From contig OU452206.1 in the NCBI GenBank assembly GCA_911728435.2, forward strand, positions 6,292,297 through 6,356,296: a DNA stretch of 64,000 nucleotides, in the 5' to 3' direction. The position numbers and the translations under genes were made by a program. Each line of letters begins with the position of its first letter. Within the stretch, counting starts at the first letter, position 1. Below are positions 32,376 through 46,000 of the stretch, one piece after another. The notes beneath the pieces were generated by a model that was not told the origin of the DNA, did not search any database, and saw only the letters and a list, made by a program, of their open reading frames with translations. This DNA comes from Apoderus coryli (Eukaryota > Arthropoda > Insecta > Coleoptera > Attelabidae).

Positions 32376-35300
32376 CTGTAAGTCCTGCAGATTTTAAACT
32401 TAGTACATATAATGAGTACATTTAAATAGGTTATTATTACGAGGGTTATAGTATAAAGACATGCCAGAGGAGCATGCATAGGTTCTCGCCTTATTAAAAT
32501 ATCTTATACTATTAATAATTAAGTAAGTAATTAGTGGAGAAATATCCACAAAAATGTTTATGATTATTTTTCCTAAAAAAAGTCGAATCTCCATGATAAA
32601 TTTAATAAATCTATAAAAATAGAAAAACACCATGACTATGGACTATGAATTTAATTAAGTAGTTTTTAACTCGGTTTTAAGTTTTAAAAAACAAAAATTT
32701 TTTCTGTCACAAAGTGACAAATACATTCCTCTTTTCTTATTATTGCGTAGAGAATATACTTTTATTTCCTACATTGTTATAACATCTCACTCCACTCAAA
32801 TATGGACTCCTTTTTAATTTTAATTATTTACATAACATCAATACCTACTTGTAAGTAAATATCACATCCTCGATCACATCTATTGAAGTTCACAAAAGAT
32901 GTTTGTAAAACGTATTTTCTCGTGAAAAAACAATCATGTTATACCTACCTCATATTGTAATGAATGACGTACCCTTGCATGAGTTAATTAATAGCAGGTT
33001 TGTACGTAAATAAAAATAGACATGTGTACTATGTATGTAAGTACAGAAATCCAAGTAATTTGTAAATATAATGTACAGTTTTTATTTTGTGGTCAACTAG
33101 CAATTTCAAACAGGTTAATAATAATAGTAATCAGGATGATGAAATAAGTTGGTAATGTACAATTAAATAAATGGATATAACAGGTGTGATGCATAACTTG
33201 ATAATTGATAATGAATTTAAAAAAAAACCATATAACATATTTACAATCGAAGCAAAGTAAGCCGAAGTATATGTTTATTGAGCTACATATGCACATGGAT
33301 GAGATCATCACTATGAAAATACTTTATAGTGGAGGATTGGTAGTTTTCTATTTTAGTCGAGGATACTCTAACGTCCCTCTAGGTATTACAGTTGCGATAT
33401 AATAGTTCTAGATTTTTATCAATTTTTCGAAAATATCATGAAACCACTTTACAATTTAGATTTCTTCAGATACTATAGGAACCTATAGTGAATATGGTAT
33501 ATACACTTTGAACGCATGCTATGTTCCGAGCTATGTCCAGTTTAGGAGAGATCTATCCTCGGGATCGATCCATATGAAAAATGTATGGAGACAAAAAGTT
33601 CAAGACTAGAGAATGAAAAATGTAGGACAGAAGGTAGAAAACGCAGACTTTTCAAAAATAGAGAACTGAAGTTGAAAAAGAAAAGAGTTGTGTGAATCAA
33701 GAAAATTTGCTATGGAACAGAAGAAGAAAACCAAGGAAACTGCTTCAGGAAAAAGAAATAGAAAAAACAAGACAATTATCAACGTCCATTGATTACACCG
33801 AGGATTCCTCAGTATCAGTGGAAATTGATGATACACTGACTTGGATGAAATCAGTCACAATTCTATGGAGGCCGAGATGGAGATACTTATATCAAGTTGT
33901 TATTAAGAAATGCTCTTTGAAAGAGGAAGATGAAAATATTTCAAATATCTCTGTACAACAAATGCAATGTGCCTCATCCCGAAATACTAATAAAGGGTCA
34001 GTAAATGTTAAAGAGAAAATATACTTATCTTACTTATCCAATCTTATACATTCAACTTAAGTATACAGAAAATGTTGTTTCTGTTTCCAATTTACCACTA
34101 ATAAATCTGTTCGATCTAATTATATGCTAAACATGTTCACTTCTGGGCCTTTTACATTACTAATCTTAATCCTATAGTCAAATTCGCAAATTTACTGTTT
34201 GTTATTTTAACAATTTCTGTACCTACATACTATGAAATAATCGGTAAGTACCAATAAGTAACACCTAGGTACCTAGTTACTTCTTCCATTTAACTTTCAC
34301 TAATTACTCAACGTTTCGCTAATCATCCTTTTCAGCTTCATCAGAACAAATTTGCCGGAGTTCGGTCAAATGGAATAGGTCTATATCGAACCAATTTGTA
34401 GGAACAAAATTAGGTATAACTACAGGTAGTAGTAATATTCTCAATTTAATATAGGTACCTTGTACCTGACCAAACCGTGACCATCAAGAGATTACCGGTA
34501 TTACAGAACCTGAAAGAATTTCTCCTACAAGGACGTGTGTGTAGAAATGTAGAACTACTTATGTGATATTAAATTATTATCAAATAACGTTATGTCTAAG
34601 ATAATAACATAAATTTATGGACTGTCATGTGTTCCGTACTGTTTAAATTGAAAGAACTTTGAGATCTCCATCTCAAAACTTTTATTTTTCCAAGAATTTG
34701 CAATTATTATTAATTTTCCAACAGTTAGTTATTCCGACTGTTTATTATTATTGAAACCCTACGGGATAACGTGATGTATGGAAGTATTGATATTTTGACC
34801 AGTAGACCTAATTAGTCTTCTTACCTTATCAAATGTAAAATAGTAATCCAAATAAATTAAATTAATTTAATCTTCATGTATAATCCGTTCCATAATTGTT
34901 TTATATTTTTTCTTGCACTTAAAATTCACTGCACCACACACGCATACGTATTGTAAACTTGTGACACTTATTAGCGGTAGTTTGAGGTCAATATTATAGT
35001 CTTAGTCTACAGCAAACACTCGCATATAATTTTGAAATGCTGTTACGTTACCTGTTACTTGTTTACCTTTAATTAACACAAAATACCTGCATTTTCTATG
35101 TTTAGCAACTAGAGATGATAGCAATAGCGGTCTTGGTAATAACCAGTAACAGTTACTGGCAGTAACCAGTAACCAGTGTGAAATATTTAGAATTGTCTAA
35201 AATAACTATGCTAAGAAAATTCTACTCAGCTCAGCTGAACTGATAGCTGATATGCATTAACACACTCCCTCAAATTTTTATAGTGCCTATACCTGAGACA

Positions 35301-37044
35301 AAATGTTAAAGTTTTTTTATCACTTTGTTTGAGGTGAATACGTTTAATTCCTTTTCCTACATCCCTGAGTTAAAATGGTGTTACAGTGTAGCTAATCTTC
35401 ATTATAATGTGAGTTGTATACATGATATTTGGCATAAAAGGCAATGACATTAAAACATATGGACCGGCCCTGGCAGTATAATCACATAGCGTTTACGTGC
35501 AGCGACCGTTGCGAGAGAGAGAGAGAGAGATGAAGCTATTTACGTTTTTGCCGTAAATTAACTCGCATCAATGCAAAAATACATGCAGTTTAAATGTCGC
35601 GTTTGAATTCAATTTAACAATAATTAATCAATTGGAGGTAATTTTTTATTGACTATCATTTTTTGAAAGTAGTATTGACAGTAGTAATATCAAAGATATC
35701 TTTGGAATTAATTACGCGACTGCAGCCAAAAACTTTCTTTCTTTCTTTCCTTGCGTTGGTTTAATTAAATAAAGGTTTTGAAACTAACATTTTTATTTAA
35801 TTTTACAAAAGAAGAATTTATACAAAATGTAGGTAGGTACCTATGTTGATACATTTTTTATGGGTACCTATAAGAAGTCTATATGGATAGGTGTTTAAAA
35901 TCTAGATTTTTTTGCTATAAAGTTTAAAAAAATATATAGCTACCTATTTTCAAAAACCTTAAAACTATTTTAATTAAGGCAAGGTAGGCAGGTATTAATT
36001 TTAATACATTTTTTTGGTCTAGGTATATTAATTATAGAGTTCTAATTAAATATAATTTAAATTATTGCATTATATTTATTTGATGGGGTGTGGGGATTAT
36101 TGACAACACATTAAAATTCAGTTGAAAAAGTACAGAGTAGCGTAGGTTTCAGAAATATCTAATGTTTAAGATAGATGGACAGTGCCCTCCACGGGGTACT
36201 GAATACAAATTAAAGGTTTCAGATACCAAGCTTGGAAAAAGAATGAATTCTCTGCGATTTCTTTACAACTTGCGACACTAAAATATAGATTGTTCATGCT
36301 TGCTTTCGAGAGTAAATTTGAATGTGCCACGATTGAATACTAGATCGGTGTGCGCGAACGAATATTGGTTTGAGGTTGTAATAATTGTGATATTTTTTCA
36401 TGTCAGTATTGAGTGTGCATTATTTCATCTAAACTAGGTAATCTTTAATGAACTACAATTAATATTTATTTTTTGTCGCTATGCATTTACATATATATTC
36501 TGTTTTTTGTCTTGTAATTGGCTCTGTTGTTGAACAATTGTATTGATTACAAAAAAATAACAGTTTTTGTTAATTTATGACGAATTATATTTCTTACTTC
36601 ATTAATAATTGAGTTTATCTGATGATCTGTATGATAAAATATTTTTTAAAATCTAATTAGTTACCGAATATATGACCATGTAAAGGATATTTTACACAAA
36701 TATAACCACACAAGTCTCTTAATGTTAGGAACTAGCCAAAAAACTGAGAAATATGTTTAAAAAAATAAAAGTGAAATATATTTTTGCCTTAATTAGCTCT
36801 ATCCTTCTTCATTCTCTCTTTCGCACTGCGGTGGAGATAAAAAATTAAGGCGAACATATGTTGTAATTCCATTGGTTTAATGTCATTTCTTTATGTCAAC
36901 GAGTCAACGTCAGATGTATTTAATGTTTACTTTTTGAAAAATAAAAACATTTTTATTTGATGATGCGTTATTACAATATTTTTATTAAATAATAATCATA
37001 TTATTTTAAATTTATAATTTCGTTAAATATAAAAATACCACGAC
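32376..37044. other. 4.7 kb upstream of COG4, no gene recognised
   Basis: A/T-rich sequence with short runs of TAGGTA/TACCTA repeats. The + frame 33692-34060 (contains NRRRKPRKLLQEKEIEK) is open for 122 codons and lysine/glutamate-rich. I do not recognise it, and it has stops just upstream. A (GA)n microsatellite lies at about 35514-35529, and a cluster of GTAACCAGTAAC-type repeats at about 35130-35178. The COG4 promoter must lie in the right part, but no defined element can be named. Confidence 0.5.
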
Positions 37045-40000
37045 ATGAGTTTTACAAGTAATATTACCGAATTGGAAAAACAATGTCAGATCGAATTAGA
37101 AAAACTAAAATTTGAGGAGGTGTGTAGAAATCGTAATATACTTTTATTAGGCCTAAATTCTTTTGCTAATAATTATAGTAATTGTTTACAGAAACACTTA
37201 ATGCAAGATTTAGATGGTTTAATAAACCAAAAAACATTTCTTGAAGATAAAATAAATGGTCTTTCTAAATTAATTCCAACTTTAAAAGTAGTGAGACATG
37301 AAGCTCAAGACCTTGTTAACACTATTAACGATATCTCGGATAATTCGGAAAAAATTAGTGGTAAAATTAGAACCCTAGATAAAGCAAGAGTAAGTTTTAC
37401 AACATTCCATCATATTTTCATGAAATGAAACTGCCTAGGAATATATTAACTAATTCTTACAGAATCGTGTAGAGGAATGTCAACTCCGTGTAAGCGATCT
37501 AATAGACTTAGAAATATGTTCACAAGGTGTACAATCAGCCATTTTTGATGCAGATTATGAAACAGGTGCAGCGCATGTACACAGATTTCTATCAATGGAT
37601 CAATCTCTCCTTAAAAGAACAGCGGATGGCATGGATAATGTTAATGATATGTTAAAATCTGTGCGAACTTTACAAGATGCTGCAAGTCAGTTACGAGCTA
37701 TAGTGGAGCACAAGTTTAACGAGGCTGTGAATAATGAGGATTTAGCAGCTATTGAGAGGTTTTTTAAAATTTTTCCTCTACTTGGAATGCATGAAGAAGG
37801 TACTTTTGTTTAAATTAAAAATTAGATTAACACAGCCCCCGTCTAATTGAAAGCAATCACTAAGGGATGCAAATTCTCGTTTTAAAGCGAGTTATAAGTT
37901 GTACAAGTACAACCCTGTGCGTTTGCAAACCCCTGGTATGCGAAAACATATTCTTAATATTTACTTTTTCGTTTCTTGTTTGAGAAAATATTAATTATGA
38001 TTTTAGGCATCAAAGAATTTTGTACATATCTTCGAACTAAAGTAGCAGCTACAGCAGATACGAATTTAAAATCAGCCATTAACACACCACTGGCTGATAA
38101 GCGATACAGTTTAATATATGCGGATACATTAACATTACTTTTTGAGGGCCTCGCTAGGGTTATAGATACACACCAACCTGTGTTGGAAACTTATTATGGT
38201 CCTGGAAGATTACTATCTGGTGTAGTTATTTTACAGAAGGAATGTGATAAACAAATAAGTAGGATATTGTTGGAATGGGGGAAAACTCGGCAAATAAACA
38301 AAAAAAATCAGGTAAACTGGCCATTAAAGTATATCAAAAATTGTTTTTCAGGCCAACATATTCGTATTAGTACCTGCTTAATTATTTACTTTCTAGCGGC
38401 GAAACGATTTGTTCTGGCAATTCTTTTTCGCACCGGCATGAGTTTCTCGTAAAATTTGAGCTCTGGTGACCGAGGTCAAAATTGTTCTACTTATTTCTTA
38501 TAGAAATATGACTTTCCCTAAGAAAGCGTCTACTTTGGCCCACCCTGTACATACCTTTATAAGTAATTATTATTTAGTTGTTAAGGCCCGGTTTATCAGT
38601 GCACGCTTATGTAGTTTAGGGGTTGGTTAACTAATAACTGACAGTCAAATGAAGTGTTTAAGTTAGCCATAATATTATGTTAAAGTTCCTGTTAACTTAC
38701 CTGGAGCTTATATGTGCCAGTTACGCGAAATAATCATCAGTCAAATAAAATATATTTCATAAATTGGGAACAAGAAAATACACCTAAATCTTTTTTATGT
38801 TGTCTTGCGGTAGTTCCGCAAGTGATGAGGCGAACTGAAGTCGAAACAACAAGCATAATTTAAAATGATACAAAGTGCAAAAACTTTACTATAGATCTAG
38901 AACCCTTACGATTAATTAATCGCATCTTAGACTATCTTGGTGAAAAAGTCCAAGTGTTTGTGTGAGTATGTCCTACAGACAATAAAGAAGGTGTGGATCT
39001 GTATGTCTTACAGATATCCTGCGGTGCGAATGACCTACGACGTAGTAACACACACATGCTTCTGCACCGCTTAAACTGGTTAGTTTACAGCTATTCACAT
39101 AGCCATACCAGAGTGCCAAACTATAACGATTGGGAATAAGAAAATACTCTTAAAGTATTTCCTTATCTGTTTTACGATGTCTTGCGGTAGTTCTGCAACT
39201 GATGAGACGGATCGAAGTCGAAACAACAAGCATCATCTAAAACCGTAACAAAGTGCAACAATTGTACTATAGATCTAGAACCCTTACGGGTCTCGCGTTT
39301 ATTGCGATTGATCGCATCTTAGACTATCTTGGTGAAAAAGTCCAAGCGTTTGTGTGGGGTTGGAATTTGTTGTTTTCGAACTTTCTGGTTCTCGTCAGTA
39401 TGACGAAGGAGCCAGAGTTTGACGCTCTGATATGGCTATGTGAATAGCGTAGCCGCAAGTGCATGCTTAGCAACAAGGTTCAGTTATGACAGATGTTCAT
39501 AATGTAGCCAAAGCTGATTTTAATAAATCTGTATTCCGAAAAATTTAGTTATATTGGTTTGAGTTCTTGAACTAAATTTTTCGGAATACAGATTTATTAA
39601 AATCAGCTTTGGCTACATTATGAACATCTGTCATATCTGAACCTTGTTGCTAAGCATGCACTTGCGGCTACGTAACTGCCAGTTACAAACTAAGCCGATA
39701 AACGCAATTTGCTTTAACCGTCACTTCAGTCAGATACAGTTAACCTTCGGCTACGTAACCAGCACTTTTAACTTTGCACTGATAAACCAGCCCACAGTAA
39801 GTGGGATTCTTCCTGTTTGATAATTAAGTGTTTTTATTTATTTACTAACCAAACACAATTTGCCGTAGTCAGTTAAAATAAACCTTATTTTCTTTGTGTT
39901 TTAGTTAATAAATGACCTGTTAAGAATGAGTTCAAATTCCAGTTTTAACAAAATAGAAAAAATTGACCCAAAGGATCTAGATATACTGATTGTTGAGATA

Positions 40001-43000
40001 ACTTTAATGCATTACCGTTGTGAATTGTATGTTAGATTTATAAAAAGGAAAGTAATGGTAAGTATATTAATTCACTGTTGTTTGGTTATTGTTTATGATG
40101 AAAATATTCGGTTTTTTATATGTCTGTTCCTGATCTAATATTTGATAAAAAAAATAATAAAAAATATTCATATTGTCACATTTTCTTTAATCGATTCAAT
40201 GTAGTTTTATTTAAAAAATTTGCATCGGTAAAGTAGTTCCTTACAATATTTGAACTAAATTTACAGGATTGAGGTTTTTGTTGTCACAGCAAAAGTTATT
40301 TAGAAGTCAATTTCAGTTCTAGTCAAAAAAGTTGTTTGTTCTATAACTCGGTATATTTAGAGTGGCAGTGTCAACTAGTCTTATGGCTAATTGTCTCTAC
40401 AAGGTAATACAAATAAAAATATCTCCCAAATTAGGGAGATGTGCTTGGCCTTAATACTTGTTTTCTTAATGACGTTTGTTTCCTTTAACGTGGATAATAA
40501 TAGGTTCATCCTAAAGTATGCAGGAATTTGCACCTAGAATGCATGAGCTATGCCACAGGACTGTAGGGAAAATTTGCTTGTCATAATTGTGCTAAGGCTC
40601 AAAACAATTGAATTCAAATACAGAGTGCATATCTCCCCACCAGTTTCACTTTAACAAATCCTACGTCATACAAACTAGCCCGTCACAGAAAGTTTTTAAA
40701 AGTGCTCAATCTATTAAAGAAGCAGAATATACTCCAAATGTTTTTGTGTAAAGTTTAAATGGTATTTGAAAAAATATCCATTGCTGCAAATTAAATCGTT
40801 CGGACAAAATAATCACAATCTACACCGGTGTTTTAAGGACTTTGAAGCAGTTCAAGTATACGGCTGGGTCGGCACTAGAATGCCACAAATGAGAATTGAA
40901 TGCAATCTACAGCAATAATATCCCTGACAAGTTCGATCAGACTTTCAGATTTCAAACTTTAATTTAAAATACTTATTAGGCAAGAGAATGCAAACTCGCT
41001 AGGGAGGTGATCTGGACTGGTTGCCACTGCCTAGCTGTACAGCGTCGAGCACAGAACACGCTTTCCGACTTACGTGAAATCACGACCCCTAGGGTCATCA
41101 CACCTTGAAAACTTGCAGATTTCTTCTTATTTCGTCTTAAGGATAAACAAGTAAATTCAAAATGAAATATGTGTAACACGTTTACCACAAAATTTGCTTT
41201 ATTTAAAATGTTGAAAATTTATTTTACAATTTTCAGTCTGATATTGAAATAGGTGTACAGGATGTGGCTAAAAAAGAAGAACAATTGAAATTATTGAATC
41301 AGATGATTCAAAATAGTGAATTTTCACGATGCAAACATGATATTTTATCACATTACCTACGTCTTGAACAATACTTTATGGAAGAATCAACAGCAAAAGC
41401 TGTAAGTTTGGATACTTTAGAACCATCGCAACATAACTCAAGTATGGTAGATGATACGTTTTTTATCTTAAAGAAATGTATAAGGTTAGACATTTTCTAG
41501 GTATTTAAATATGAATGATATATAATTTTTATATTTAAGGCGGTCGATCTCAACTGGTAGCTTAGACGGTATTTGCGTAATAATCAACAATGCTTGTACA
41601 GTCCTCGAGAGTGATTTTTGTGAGATACTACGAAGTAAATTAAGGCAAGGCTACCCTTCAGGCTATTTAGATTTAACGCAAGCGTACAATGCTTTACAAA
41701 CTTCTATTCAACAGGGTAGACTACAATCAGGCGACACCGAGGGTTCTCGGACTGCATTTATTGTAAGTACAACCCTGGAGATCTTATTTACATATGTTTC
41801 TGTTTTCAACCATTGGGCTGTTAAAATATGTTGTAAAGCTTAGCTTTTGAAACATTTTTCTTATGCTGTATAGAGTGTAATGTTTTTCCAACAGGTGGCA
41901 CTAAACAATGCAGACTGTAGTATTGAGTATGTAGATGCTTTATGCGAAAGTGTCTTGAAAGAGATCGAATCGGCTTTACCGAACTTGAATGCAAACGATC
42001 GCGGAAAACTGGAAAGCTGTCTTTCAGGTCTTTCTGGTGTCACTTCAAATTTGAAGGATATAGTTGAGTATGGAGTACAACAATTGCGATCAACAGCAAT
42101 CAAACCTAGAGTTAATCCTTGGGTTGATACTTTTTTGAATTTCAGTCATCAACTTAGTGAAGTGAGTGGTTCATTTGTTTACTATTATTTAACCATGTAA
42201 ATATGATCCACTTAAAATCAACAAATCTCAAAAATTTATTTCGAACCCTCTAAACGTCCAACATTTAAGTGATTTAAGATATATAAGAATAATTCTATGC
42301 TTTAAGGCTCCTCTGCTCGATAAAGGCTTTCTTCATAGAAACGTTTAGAAGTATTCATTTCGATACAACTCTAGAAATATAAATCGACCCAGCAGCGGGT
42401 CTCTGTGCTTGTATAGAATTCTACCTGTCGATATCGATATTGAATTTTATTAAGGGGAAGCGACTTTAAACAGTACTTTGTGTGGCCGTCGACTACTCTT
42501 CGGCAAGTTTCGATACAATATTAATCGACCTAAAAACATTTACCAAGAATTTGGTTATTTTTAGGGCTTTTGGTATTATTTTTTAGTGCTTTTTCAGTTT
42601 CGGCATTTTTATATATGTTACGGTCAATGACGATAATTGGGCATTAACGTTAATAGCCGGCCATTGACGTTAATGCCCATTTTTCCATGCCAATAACGTT
42701 ATAGACCGGGCATTCACGTTATGGCCCGTTGTGAGCGGTCAATGTTGTTAATATTTTGATAATAACATGTTTGGCCGGTCATTAACGTGAATGGCCAAAG
42801 ACTGCCGGACAACGTCGTTAATCATATAAATATCGTGATAATTACTTGAAACTATACAACATGAAATCTTTTATTCGTTTTATTCGAAAAAAAAAAGAAC
42901 AAACAATAGGTTACAACTTATGAATCATCATTAATGTTTTGGCATGAAAGTGACTCATGGCAGTTTGAATTACACATTTTCTTGCTTGTACGACATGCGC

Positions 43001-46000
43001 ATTTATTATTTTTGCTCCTTTGCAATGACAACGCTTGTAACCCTTTCCCCCTAAAATACTACTTGCAGCTGCAACTTCTCTAAGGGTTATTTCCTTATTT
43101 TTTGCGACACCGCAGAGGTTCTCAAGTAAAATAAGTTTTTCATGGCAGAAGTTAAACTCTGATCTGGTAAACTTATGCTTTAAAACACCATGCGTTGTAC
43201 CTAAAATATCAACATTATTTGCTAATTTAAAATTTTAACCGCATTTTTACCAAGCTTATAAAGACCATCTGCCACACTACTAACAACAGCTAAAACATTG
43301 CGGGGAGAACCACGATGTCCGATTGCCAAGTGAGCATTATGGATAATTTCAAACAATTCTTCATTCGTTACGTAGTATAGCACCTTAGATTTCGCACTGT
43401 CAGTAACAGGTTTAATTAGCTGGTCATTTTCGTTTATTGTCATCACATCATATTTCCGTACCAGTCTATAGGGTTTCATTGTTTTTTTTGAACCCGCTGT
43501 TTGAAAATTTTCGCCTCTTTAACCTCGGCAAGACGTTTGATATATTCGTTATTATTTAAAAACGATTTATTGTCATCGCGTTTGGATTTTATGATTATGT
43601 CTAAATTCTCAGTAAATCGACGTCGCATTTCATCATAATCCATGGCTAGATTTATATAATTTGTCTCACAAACACTAAATTTAAATAAACACAACACACC
43701 ACTGAGAACAAATAATTCATGTAGGTATTTATTTATAAATTGAAAGTTTGGTTATGTTACTTTTAATTTAATGACGTTATTGTCCGGACAATGATGTTAA
43801 CAGCGTGCTTGAATTATAAATTATCAACATTGTCCAAATTACATTTACGTTATTGTCCGGTCATTGACGTGAATGTCCAATCAAGGCGGGCATTCACGTT
43901 ATGGACCGGCCATTCACGTTATTGGCCGGATTAACGTCATTGCCCGTAACATATATATTAGTTGCTCGTTTAATGATTTATGATTTTATTGTTATTATTA
44001 TTAGTTGCGTTCTGGTACATTTTGCTTTAGCAATCAATCATGCTGCCAGTTATTGTTGCAAATATCCAAGCCTTTGAGGAGGTAGAGAGGTTAGAAGAAA
44101 TTTTACTATTTTAGTCGAGTTGTAGCGAATAATTTGTGACGCAGAGGGTCCCATTCCTGAGTACTCTCGCAGTTTTGCACCCAATCAGAGATAGATTCTG
44201 CAAATAACTCTTCAGTCAGTGCAAATACAAGCTTTCGAACCAATAAGATATGTAAATTATAGGAAATACTTGAAAATAATCTGGATAGGCCATTCATTTG
44301 ACGATTTAAGTGGTTATCTTTGATATGGTGTCATATTTTTCTTAGCAAGTTATATTTTAATCAGTGATTTAAACAGTTTTTCGTTAACGTCCTATTTCTT
44401 TTTTCAGGATGAATTTTCTGCCTACGAAGCTGGTGAATCATTTATACAAACTTTGATAATGAATCTAGAAACACTTTTATCTTCATTTAAAGAAATTTTA
44501 ACATCATCCAATTTCGATAGCTTTACACAAGTTCTTACTGCTGAATTAACACAAAGATTTGAGAAGGTCATCCTAAAGACTACATTTAACAGGGTAAGCT
44601 AGCCAGTCCCAATCAAATTATTATTCAATACTTATTGGTTTTATTAGTTAGGTGGATTAGTGTTGGATAAAGAAGTGAGATCATTGGCTGGTTACATAAC
44701 GTCCAGCGCAAATTGGTCTGTACGCGATAAATTTGCAAGGCTAACGCAAATAGCCACAGTATTAAACCTGGAACAACTAAGTGAAATTAATGAATATTGG
44801 GGTAACCAAGACGGTGCCATGCCTTGGCGTTTAACACCTTCGGAAGTGAAAAATATCATGAGCTTAAGGTTAGTTAGACATTTCGTATGATATTGCTTGG
44901 ATGCCACCTACCAATTAGAAGGGATATTGTGATGTTCACGTTATTCAAGAAGTGTTGGGTGGCGAGAAAATTGAATAAATAGAAAATTCATTTGATATAG
45001 TTCAATCACATGTTTGATTTTACCTCTCTATACCATATGCAATACATATATTGCATATATGGTATATAGAGAAGCTATTGGTCTCGTAAAAAAACAAATT
45101 CTTGACCGGAAATACGTGTTTGGGGTCATTTTAGACCTAAATAAGCATTTTTTTTTTTTAAATCTCGGTTATTCAGTCAGTCCATATACGCGATAGCAAA
45201 ACGGCTCAACGGATTGTAACCAAATTTGACACAAAAATACTATGGAACATTGCGATGAACTGATTAGATTTTGGGCGTCATCAGGCGTAGGTGATGAGTA
45301 AAGGGCGGAATATATGCAAAGTGCATATTTTGCATATTTTTACAAATTTCACAAAAAATTGCATATTTCGGCAAAAATAAAATTTGTGTGCATATTTTTA
45401 TGTTTTTCGTTTTATCAAAAGATTAAGTACGACCCTTGCAGGTAACTGAAATAATTTAGCAGGTGGGTAGGTTTTATTATTATATTGTTTATGGACCCAT
45501 TTTATTATTATATGGTTTATTGCCGGCATTTATTGGATGTTTAGGAATTTAGTTAGTTTACCTCCAGAGCCCGTAATTACTCGATGGGGAACATGGATTA
45601 AGGCCGCGATATTCTACGCAGACCATTTTGAAGCCATTAAAGACATAGTTTTAGATTTAGAAGACAATTCACAGTGTGTAGTGCAAAGTCAAGCAGTATT
45701 AAAAACTGTAAATTTAGCTAAGGAACTTGTTTTTATTAAGGTTAATTTTAGTTTTATACCAGATATAATAACTTCGTTAGAAAGTAGGAATATAAGTTTA
45801 AGAGAATCAATTAAAATTGTTGAAACTTTTTCCGGCAAATGCAAAAAAGTTCCCGGTGATGTAGGAAATCAAGTAAGAAGTAAACTCGAAGTTATTGTGG
45901 GAAAGAATGAAGGCTTTAAGTATTTAATGGAAGTCAAAAATATTTTTGATACTAAACCATCCAACGAAGTAATACCTTGGCTTATAACTTACTACCCAAA

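Noticed and set aside
33692..34060. 122-codon + frame upstream of COG4
   Set aside because: Charged and A-rich composition, stops directly upstream, no recognisable family; not called as a gene.
35514..35529. (GA)n run as a possible GAGA-factor site for COG4
   Set aside because: It is 1.5 kb from the start codon and indistinguishable from an ordinary microsatellite.
39253..39447. 64-codon + frame in COG4 intron 3 element
   Set aside because: It arises within the duplicated unit of a non-coding TIR element; the other copy of the unit has no matching frame.
40976..41188. 70-codon minus frame in COG4 intron 4
   Set aside because: Antisense, within an intron, and unrecognisable.
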